Position numbers and translations under genes: made by a program
Notes under the pieces: generated by a model
Database searches by the model: none
Seen by the model: the letters and a program-made list of their open reading frames with translations, nothing else
Told to the model about the DNA's origin: nothing
NCBI GenBank assembly: GCA_965370045.1
Contig: CBDUSI010000141.1
Coordinates: forward strand, 1 to 10,212
Origin: CAZONU01 sp965370045
Lineage (GTDB): Bacteria > Planctomycetota > SZUA-567 > JAKLDR01
Direction: 5' to 3'
Length of the DNA stretch: 10,212 bases
Shown: positions 1 through 4,595 of the stretch, in pieces
Numbering within the stretch: position 1 is the first letter of the stretch
Layout: each line of letters starts with the position of its first letter

Positions 1-30
1 GCTTGCGCCGTGCGGCTTCGTGGACAGGTG

Positions 31-55
31 CTCATAGTACTTATGAGGGGGTACT
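31..55. promoter_or_regulatory. Small palindromic element upstream of the first gene
   Basis: CTCATA (31-36) and TATGAG (42-47) are perfect inverted arms around a 5-base centre. AGTAC (36-40) and GTACT (51-55) form a second, overlapping pair. The site lies about 40 bases before the first gene's start, so an operator or small RNA hairpin is possible. No convincing -10/-35 pair was found beside it, and AT-rich palindromes of this size can arise by chance. Confidence 0.25.
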
Positions 56-64
56 ACTTTCTTA

Positions 65-81
65 ACCGCCAAGACGCCAAG
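65..81 (+). repeat. Left copy of the outer CCAAGAC inverted repeat
   Basis: The 17 bases ACCGCCAAGACGCCAAG are an exact reverse complement of 1057-1073, so the two copies bracket the first gene almost end to end. A degenerate continuation (GACGCCAAGAGCAAAG, 105-120) extends into the first codons of the gene. The AAGAAGGG at the repeat's end is also the only Shine-Dalgarno-like string before the TTG start. Repeats of this type are common between genes in planctomycete-like genomes; whether they move is unknown. Confidence 0.75.
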
Positions 82-89
82 AAGGGCTA

Positions 90-1109
90 TTGACCTTGAT
101 CAAGGACGCCAAGAGCAAAGACCTTCCCTTCCCGCGGGAAGTCCTGATCGACGCCGCGCGGCTGAAGGCCCGGGGCGCGGAGTGGGAGGCCGTCGCCACG
201 GCTACCGGCGCCGGTGTTGGCGACCTGGTTACGTTCAGCATTGACCACCCCGAGATATGGGGGCCGCTTTACGAGCGCGCCGAGAAACTGCGCCTCGCCG
301 AAGCCGAGGGCCAGACCATCAAGGGCCTGTGCACGCTGCTCAAGGGCAACGATGAAACCGCCGCCGAGAACGCGGCCAGAGAGTTATTGATACACCGCAG
401 ACACGTCGAACGACGGCGAAGCGGGGGGAGAAGCCGTCGTCTCCCGGAGCGGGGCCTTGCGCCCCCGACGGGAGACGAGTCGCTTGCCGAAACCACGCCA
501 GGAGGGCGGAACCCCACGATTTGCCAGGGAGGGCAAAAGCCATCGTTTGGGAACGCGGCGCACAACATGCCCCGCTGGCTCACCGACGACCCGCCGCCGG
601 AGGAGATCGTGCGGCGAATAACCTACGCCGCCAATCGCGTGGCACACGGGGACGACTACCACAGGATCGCGCGGGAAACGGGGCAGACCGAGATTGACGT
701 AACGCGCTGGGCTTTCCTTTACGCAAAGAGTTGGGACAGGGCATATCCGACGGCGAGAAGAACGGCCGCCCAGGCCGGCGCGGCGCTGGCGATCAACCGA
801 TTGCTGATCTTCGTGGCCAGCCCGGACCTCAAGCAGGCCGCCCGCGCCGCTCGGACGCTGCTGGTACACCGGCGGCATATGCACTGGGCGAGAGCAAATC
901 AACCACCAAGACACCAAGAACACCAAGAACACCAAGAAGCGAAGAACTGTGCGACCTTGGACGCGGCGGAGGCCGCTCGCGGAACTGATGCGCTCTCCCG
1001 CGAACCAAGCTCCAACTTGGTGCCTTTGTGTCTTGGTGGTGAGAATAGTTGCTCGCCTTGGCGTCTTGGCGGTAAAAAGAGTTGCAGAACCCGCGACGGT
1101 CCCGGGTGA
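90..1109 (+). CDS. Hypothetical protein with two tandem HTH-like units
   Basis: Not recognised as a named family. The 339-residue product has two diverged copies of one unit, at about 15-108 and 168-266. Each has a short helix-turn-helix-like stretch (28-64; 184-222) and ends in a near-identical motif: ARELLIHRRHVE (97-108) and ARTLLVHRRHMH (254-265), 8 of 12 identical. This layout recalls small HTH or terminase-small-subunit-like DNA-binding proteins, but that is inference. Third-position GC is strong in unit 1 and weaker in unit 2. Residues 109-159 are a low-complexity linker encoded by hairpin DNA. Residues 270-339 are translated intergenic repeats (HQE three times, 275-283) and look like a recently acquired tail. 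The TTG start at 90 is the first usable one after TAA at 63-65, with AAGAAGGG just upstream. Unit 2 could begin at its own ATG (567). It converges on the M20 gene with 12 bases between them. Confidence 0.55.
   Translation: MTLIKDAKSKDLPFPREVLIDAARLKARGAEWEAVATATGAGVGDLVTFSIDHPEIWGPLYERAEKLRLAEAEGQTIKGLCTLLKGNDETAAENAARELLIHRRHVERRRSGGRSRRLPERGLAPPTGDESLAETTPGGRNPTICQGGQKPSFGNAAHNMPRWLTDDPPPEEIVRRITYAANRVAHGDDYHRIARETGQTEIDVTRWAFLYAKSWDRAYPTARRTAAQAGAALAINRLLIFVASPDLKQAARAARTLLVHRRHMHWARANQPPRHQEHQEHQEAKNCATLDAAEAARGTDALSREPSSNLVPLCLGGENSCSPWRLGGKKSCRTRDGPG
437..478 (+). repeat. Hairpin inside the coding linker
   Basis: TCGTCTCCCG (437-446) is perfectly complementary to CGGGAGACGA (469-478). 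The loop contains a second small stem, GGGGC (451-455) with GCCCC (461-465). This part encodes the low-complexity linker between the two protein units, and its codon use is unlike that of the flanking domains. It resembles a REP-type extragenic palindrome inserted in frame. Its mobility is inference. Confidence 0.6.
516..546 (+). repeat. Second hairpin inside the coding linker
   Basis: TTTGCC (520-525) pairs with GGCAAA (532-537) around a 6-base loop. ACGA (516-519) pairs with TCGT (543-546) across a 5-base bulge. A similar string, GCCAGGAGGGCGG, lies just upstream near 498-510, so the hairpin core may itself be duplicated. The element ends about 20 bases before the ATG (567) that opens the second protein unit. 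Confidence 0.5.
902..939 (+). repeat. CCAAGAACA tandem repeat, left arm of the inner inverted repeat
   Basis: CCAAG recurs at 906-910, 914-918, 923-927 and 932-936, spaced 8 to 9 bases apart, and is translated as HQE-HQE-HQE. The first 13 bases, ACCACCAAGACAC (902-914), are the exact reverse complement of 1028-1040. The match extends imperfectly to the next CCAAG. Spacers are only 3 to 4 bases long, so this is not a CRISPR array. Confidence 0.8.
1016..1040 (-). repeat. Right arm of the inner CCAAGAC inverted repeat
   Basis: Read on the minus strand this is ACCACCAAGACAC followed by AAAGGCACCAAG. It matches the plus-strand copy at 902-927 with small differences. Together with the outer pair (65-81 and 1057-1073) it forms nested inverted repeats around and within the 3' end of the first gene. 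Confidence 0.75.
1057..1073 (-). repeat. Right copy of the outer CCAAGAC inverted repeat
   Basis: CTTGGCGTCTTGGCGGT is the exact reverse complement of 65-81. On the minus strand it lies about 50 bases past the stop of the M20 gene. An intergenic repeat downstream of a gene is the usual place for such elements. The first gene's reading frame runs through it. Confidence 0.75.
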
Positions 1110-1121
1110 AGCGGCCGCGCG

Positions 1122-2228
1122 CTAGGCCTTGTCCGGCAGTTCGTTGATGGTCTTCTCGAGCAGGCGCGTGGAGTCGACGGCGGTGGGCAGGTTGATGTAC
1201 TCGTTGGCCGTGTGCGGCTGGCCGATGAGCCCGGGACCGATGGTCAGCGTGTCCAGACCCTTGGCCGTGAACAGGATCGCGTCGTTGCGGCCGCGCTGCC
1301 ACGAGAGCCGCTCTTCGCCCAGGAGGTCGACCACCGCCTTGCGGGCCGTGGCGAAGAGTTGGCCTTCCAGGTCGACCATCGCGCAGGGGCCATCGCTGGC
1401 GGCATCGAAGGTGGCGCCGGTGCCGGCCAGGAGCTTCTCCAGTTCGACCTGGAAGTCCTCGAGCTTCTCGCCGGGAGCCAGCCGCCGGCTGACGATCACC
1501 TCGCAGGCGTCGGGGATGATGTTGCTCAGCTTGCCGCCGGAGATCATGGTGGCGGCTATCGAGGGGCGGGCGAATACCTGTTGGTAGACCTGGACCGTCT
1601 TGAACTCCTCGTTGAGCTTGTCGATCTCCAGGCAGAAGCGGGCCGCCTTGTAGATGGCGTTCTCGCCCAGGTCCGGGCGGGAGCTGTGCGCCGCCTTGCC
1701 GGGGAAGTTGGCCGTTCCGCGGGCGTGGCCCTGGGTGCCCAGGCTCAGGTTGGGGCCGTCGAGCGTGGTGGTGGGCTCGGTTATCAGCACCCAGTCGCCG
1801 CCCATCTCGGACATGCGCCGCGCGCCGTTGGCCTTGTCGTGCCCGGTGCCCTCTTCGCAGACCGTCCAGCTGAAGATTGTGCGGACATTGGGTTTCACTC
1901 GCGGGGCCAGGTACAGCATGGAGGCCAGCCCGCCCTTGCAGTCGGTGGCGCCCAGGCCGTGGAGGTTGTCGCCGTCGAGGTGCGCCTTGAGGGGGTCGGT
2001 CTTCCAGCCGTCGACGGGCACCACCGTGTCCAGGTGCCCGTTGACGTGCAGCAGCCCCTTGCCCGAGCCGACCTCCACCCAGACGTTGGCGTCCTCGTCG
2101 CGCTGGGGCGAGAGGCCGGCCTCCTCCAGGTGCCGGAACACGTAGTCGGAGGCGGCCTCCTCCTGCCCGCTGGGGCTGGGGATGGCCACGAGGTCGGAGA
2201 TGGTCTTCTGAAGGAAGTCGCGGATCAT
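1122..2228 (-). CDS. M20-family metallopeptidase (ArgE/DapE/CPG2-like)
   Basis: A probable cytoplasmic two-metal hydrolase that cleaves an amide bond in an N-acyl amino acid or small peptide. The 368 residues carry the family's set of active-site motifs. GHLDTVVP (64-71) has metal ligand H65 and D67. GATDCKGG (93-100) has bridging D96. CEEGTG (124-129) has general base E125 and metal ligand E126. E151 (ITEPT) and H339 (QPHTANEY) complete the metal sites, and H181 (AAHSSRPDLGENAI) marks the lid/dimerisation domain. Length is normal for the family. The ATG start has AAGGAG about 8 bases upstream. It is the last gene of a minus-strand operon, 19 bases after the lipoprotein stop. The motifs do not separate ArgE, DapE, LysK or carboxypeptidase G2 activity, and no arginine or lysine pathway genes are nearby to decide, so no gene symbol is given. 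Confidence 0.93.
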   Translation of the reverse strand: MIRDFLQKTISDLVAIPSPSGQEEAASDYVFRHLEEAGLSPQRDEDANVWVEVGSGKGLLHVNGHLDTVVPVDGWKTDPLKAHLDGDNLHGLGATDCKGGLASMLYLAPRVKPNVRTIFSWTVCEEGTGHDKANGARRMSEMGGDWVLITEPTTTLDGPNLSLGTQGHARGTANFPGKAAHSSRPDLGENAIYKAARFCLEIDKLNEEFKTVQVYQQVFARPSIAATMISGGKLSNIIPDACEVIVSRRLAPGEKLEDFQVELEKLLAGTGATFDAASDGPCAMVDLEGQLFATARKAVVDLLGEERLSWQRGRNDAILFTAKGLDTLTIGPGLIGQPHTANEYINLPTAVDSTRLLEKTINELPDKA

Positions 2229-2247
2229 GGAGCTCTCCTTGCTGGCG

Positions 2248-3150
2248 CTACTTCGTGGGGGCGGCCAGGGTGCGAAAGATGCACTTGGCGCCCATGCTCT
2301 TGGGCAGCTTTCTGAGTTTGTCGGCGGCGGGCTTCGGCGCGCGCGGGTCGGCCAGCACCACCACGGCCAGCGACGAGTCGCCCAGCGGGTTGCGATACCT
2401 GGCGGCCTCGATAGCCAGCGTCTCCTCGAGCTTCCGCCAGCCGATGAGCTTCCCGTCCAGGCGCAGCGCGCCGTTGGCGGCCAGCTCGACCACCGGGCGG
2501 CTCCAGACCTCAGGCGCGTGAAGCTCCTTGAGTGGCAGCTTGCCGGGGCCCAGCCGGGTGCGGGCCAGCTTATCGGCCTCCGGACCAGCCAGCTTCGTGA
2601 CCGAATGCGCGGCGACCAGGGGCATGACTACGTAGTCCTTGCCCCTGGCGTCCATCGCCACCCAGCGCTTGAGGAAACGGCCGGCCAGCTTGACCGGTGT
2701 GTTTATCCTGGGGACTTCTACTGTCGGGAAAGTCGTGTTGTCACGAGTGGGCGCCTTGCAGCGGAAGGCCACCAGCGCCCCGTCGGCCAGCAGGACCACC
2801 CCCTTGTAAAGCGCTCCGAGTCGCGCGCCTTCATCAAGAGGGGAAAACTTCTCGACCGCGACCAGCTTGCCGCTGAAACCCACCGGCGTACCCCGGTACT
2901 TTGCCGGGCTCTTGCACAACTCATCGTGGGAGGGGAGGTAACGCTTCGCGCCGACCTCTATCCGGCAACCGAGCAGCTGCGCCAGCGCCGCGAGCTCCAC
3001 TTGGCCGCTCCAGGCCATGGCATCGGCCTCGTCGACCACGCCGGCGAGCGTCAGGCGCCGGCGAGCGGCCGCGGTGTCTTGCCTGGAAGCGGGCGTGCAG
3101 CCGGCCGCCAGCGCTGCGACCAGCAGGCCCGCGAACAGCCCTTTCCTCAT
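2248..3150 (-). CDS. Lipoprotein with an OB-like middle domain and ExbD-like C-terminus
   Basis: An envelope lipoprotein of unknown function, 300 residues. A short basic start and hydrophobic stretch lead to the lipobox LAAGC, with Cys18 the probable lipidated residue. Residues about 76-183 (YRGTPVGFSGKLVAVEKF, then GRFLKRWVAMD and YVVMPLVAAHSV) resemble an OB-like domain frequent in planctomycete proteins. Residues about 219-297 follow the pattern of the ExbD/TolR periplasmic domain: a short strand with 'NGALRLDGKLI', a helix, 'LAVVVLADPRAP' and a last strand. Both domain calls come from reading the sequence, not from a search. Unlike true ExbD it has a lipid anchor in place of the N-terminal membrane helix. 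Its ATG overlaps the fchA stop codon (ATGA, 3147-3150), which indicates tight translational coupling. The M20 gene follows 19 bases downstream. Confidence 0.8.
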   Translation of the reverse strand: MRKGLFAGLLVAALAAGCTPASRQDTAAARRRLTLAGVVDEADAMAWSGQVELAALAQLLGCRIEVGAKRYLPSHDELCKSPAKYRGTPVGFSGKLVAVEKFSPLDEGARLGALYKGVVLLADGALVAFRCKAPTRDNTTFPTVEVPRINTPVKLAGRFLKRWVAMDARGKDYVVMPLVAAHSVTKLAGPEADKLARTRLGPGKLPLKELHAPEVWSRPVVELAANGALRLDGKLIGWRKLEETLAIEAARYRNPLGDSSLAVVVLADPRAPKPAADKLRKLPKSMGAKCIFRTLAAPTK

Positions 3151-3791
3151 CCGGCCCCCTTGGCCATCGCCGCATTAACCAGGTCCATGGTCTCCCTGGC
3201 GAGCCCGGCGCACTCGCCCAGGGCCTTCTGGAGCTCCGCGCCGACCTGCTCGGCGGTCGCGCTGTCGTTGATGGAGGGCAGGTTGACGCGCACGTTGAGC
3301 GCCGCGCCCTCGGCCGCGGCTTCGAGCAGCAGGGCGGCCACGCCCACGTCGGTGATCAGGTTGGGGTTGGCGATCTCGCCCAGGCGGCGCGCGGCGACCA
3401 GCGCCTCGCGGCAGGCGCGCACCGCGTCCAGCGGAACGGCCATGGCCCCGCGGCAGGCCGCGGCCACCGCCGACTTCCGGGCGGCCTTCTCCTCGTCGGT
3501 CTTGCGCGGCAGCTTGAATGCCGCGCCGACCCCGGCGTAGGCCTCGGTGTCCTTTTGGACCAGATCCTGCAGGCGGTGCCGCGCGCCGGAAAGCGTCTCG
3601 AGCAGCTCGTTGACCTCGGGCTCGACGCCGGCGAACTTCTTCTTGCCGGTGGTGAAGTTCCCGGCCATGGCGGCCATCGACGCGCCCAGCGCCCCGGCCA
3701 GCGCGGAGACCGACCCGCCCCCCGGCGTGGGCTGTCCCGCGGTCGCCGCGTCCAGGTAGTCCTCCAGCGAGCCCCTCAGGTAGTCGGTCAT
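3147..3791 (-). CDS. fchA: Methenyltetrahydrofolate cyclohydrolase / formimino-THF cyclodeaminase
   Basis: A cytosolic one-carbon enzyme of the FTCD_C (cyclodeaminase/cyclohydrolase) family. It either hydrolyses 5,10-methenyl-THF to 10-formyl-THF or removes ammonia from 5-formimino-THF. The 214 residues match the single-domain form. Visible family motifs are PTPGGGSVSALAGALGAS (21-38), the NFTTGKKKF stretch (45-53), KDTEAY (80-85, with Asp81 in the usual catalytic position) and NPNLITDVGVAALLLEAAAE (142-161). The ATG start has GGGAGG 9 bases upstream, and a good -10/-35 pair lies just before it at 3830-3857. It is the first gene of an operon with the lipoprotein and M20 genes. No formimidoyltransferase domain, histidine-degradation gene or folD is in view. 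The cyclohydrolase (FchA) role is therefore a reasonable choice but is not proven. Confidence 0.88.
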   Translation of the reverse strand: MTDYLRGSLEDYLDAATAGQPTPGGGSVSALAGALGASMAAMAGNFTTGKKKFAGVEPEVNELLETLSGARHRLQDLVQKDTEAYAGVGAAFKLPRKTDEEKAARKSAVAAACRGAMAVPLDAVRACREALVAARRLGEIANPNLITDVGVAALLLEAAAEGAALNVRVNLPSINDSATAEQVGAELQKALGECAGLARETMDLVNAAMAKGAG

Positions 3792-3829
3792 GCGCTTCGG
3801 CCTCCCATCCGGTTATTGCCTGTCCCTAG

Positions 3830-3857
3830 TTTATACGCGGCGGCGAAACGTCTGCAA
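3830..3857 (-). promoter_or_regulatory. Predicted sigma70-type promoter of the fchA operon
   Basis: On the minus strand, TTGCAG (3857-3852) and TATAAA (3835-3830) are 16 bases apart, and transcription would start about 30 bases before the fchA ATG. TATAAA matches five of six consensus bases and stands out in this GC-rich sequence. Prediction only. Confidence 0.5.
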
Positions 3858-3934
3858 GCGACGGCGAGAGCCGGCGGAATCCGCTCCTCAATGCTTCTGT
3901 CTTCTCAGTTTCGCGGAGAGGACTCAGCGGCGCA

Positions 3935-3963
3935 TTGACAGCGCGGGCGCGGGGATGTATCTA
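3935..3963 (+). promoter_or_regulatory. Possible promoter of the sugar isomerase gene
   Basis: A perfect TTGACA (3935-3940) is followed after 17 bases by TATCTA (3958-3963), a weak -10. If used, transcription would begin near 3970. That would exclude the upstream ATG at 3963 as a start codon and support the start at 4029. Confidence 0.4.
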
Positions 3964-4028
3964 TGGGGAGAAGTCGCTCTGGCGGGGTCCCAGCTGCGCC
4001 GGGTGAGTCGAGAGGAGAAGAGATCGCC

Positions 4029-4571
4029 ATGACCGGCAGCCGTCAGGTGGCCGAAGCCCGCGAGCGCGCCGCGAGGATGCTCGCTGCGGCGGGCATCGTC
4101 CTGGCTCCCAAGGAGCGGGAAAGCATCGAGGTCGCCGAGCTGGGCCTGGGCGACCTGGCCCGCACCGGGGTGGAACTGGTAGTCTACGTCAACAACGATC
4201 GCTACTGCGCCAAGGAACTGGTGCTCTTCCCGGGGCAGACCTGCCCGGAGCACCGCCATCCCCCGGCCGGCGGCGACCCTGGCAAGACCGAGACCTTCCG
4301 CTGCCGCTGGGGCAGTGTGTGGCTGTATCTGCCGGGCGAGGCGACGCCCCACCCCGCGCGCCGCCCGCCGGCCGGCGACGAGGATTACTACACTGTTCTT
4401 CACGAGGTGGAGTTGAAACCCGGCGAGCAGTACACCGTGTCGCCGGACACGCTGCACTGGTTCCAGTCCGGCGAGGAGGGGGCCATCGTCTCGGAGTTCA
4501 GCTCAAGCAGCCGCGACGAGGGCGACGTCTTCACCGATCCGCGGATAAAGCGCGTACCGGAGGCGGAGTAG
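4029..4571 (+). CDS. D-lyxose/D-mannose-family cupin sugar isomerase
   Basis: A probable metal-dependent ketol-isomerase that interconverts an aldose such as D-lyxose or D-mannose with its ketose. The 180 residues form one cupin core. Likely metal ligands are H75 and H77 in CPEHRHPP (73-79), E88 in KTETFRCRWG, and H143 in DTLHWFQSGEEG. The ending SEFSSSSRDEGDVFTDPRI (155-173) is characteristic of this planctomycete-type group. The ATG at 4029 is chosen because AGAGGAG (4011-4017) lies 11 bases upstream. An in-frame ATG at 3963 would add 22 low-complexity residues and overlaps the predicted -10. The gene diverges from fchA and converges on mutS. Family membership is good; the sugar is inferred, since cupin isomerases differ in substrate. 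No sugar kinase or transporter is in view. Confidence 0.82.
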   Translation: MTGSRQVAEARERAARMLAAAGIVLAPKERESIEVAELGLGDLARTGVELVVYVNNDRYCAKELVLFPGQTCPEHRHPPAGGDPGKTETFRCRWGSVWLYLPGEATPHPARRPPAGDEDYYTVLHEVELKPGEQYTVSPDTLHWFQSGEEGAIVSEFSSSSRDEGDVFTDPRIKRVPEAE

Positions 4572-4595
4572 CCTTCCGCTTACTCCCTTTCCGCC
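4562..4595. terminator. Candidate shared hairpin at the convergent isomerase and mutS ends
   Basis: GGAGTA (4565-4570) pairs exactly with TACTCC (4581-4586) around a 10-base loop. GGCGGA (4562-4567) can pair alternatively with TCCGCC (4590-4595). Both stop codons, TAG at 4569-4571 and TAA at 4580-4582 on the minus strand, lie inside it. There is no clear T-tract on either side, so an intrinsic bidirectional terminator is possible but not certain. Confidence 0.35.

Noticed and set aside
902..939. CRISPR array
   Set aside because: The repeat unit is 8 to 9 bases with almost no spacer; it is a short tandem repeat of an intergenic element, and no cas gene is present.
65..1073. Complete insertion sequence
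   Set aside because: There are inverted ends, but no transposase motif (DDE, HUH or serine recombinase) in the protein and no target-site duplication that could be confirmed.
1212..3540. Plus-strand open frames opposite the M20 and lipoprotein genes (1212-2315, 2227-3540)
   Set aside because: Antisense shadows of well-supported genes; no Shine-Dalgarno site or recognisable domain, and composition is biased by the opposite codons.
3963..4028. Earlier ATG for the sugar isomerase at 3963
   Set aside because: It overlaps the predicted -10, has no good ribosome site, and adds 22 low-complexity residues. The ATG at 4029 has AGAGGAG upstream.
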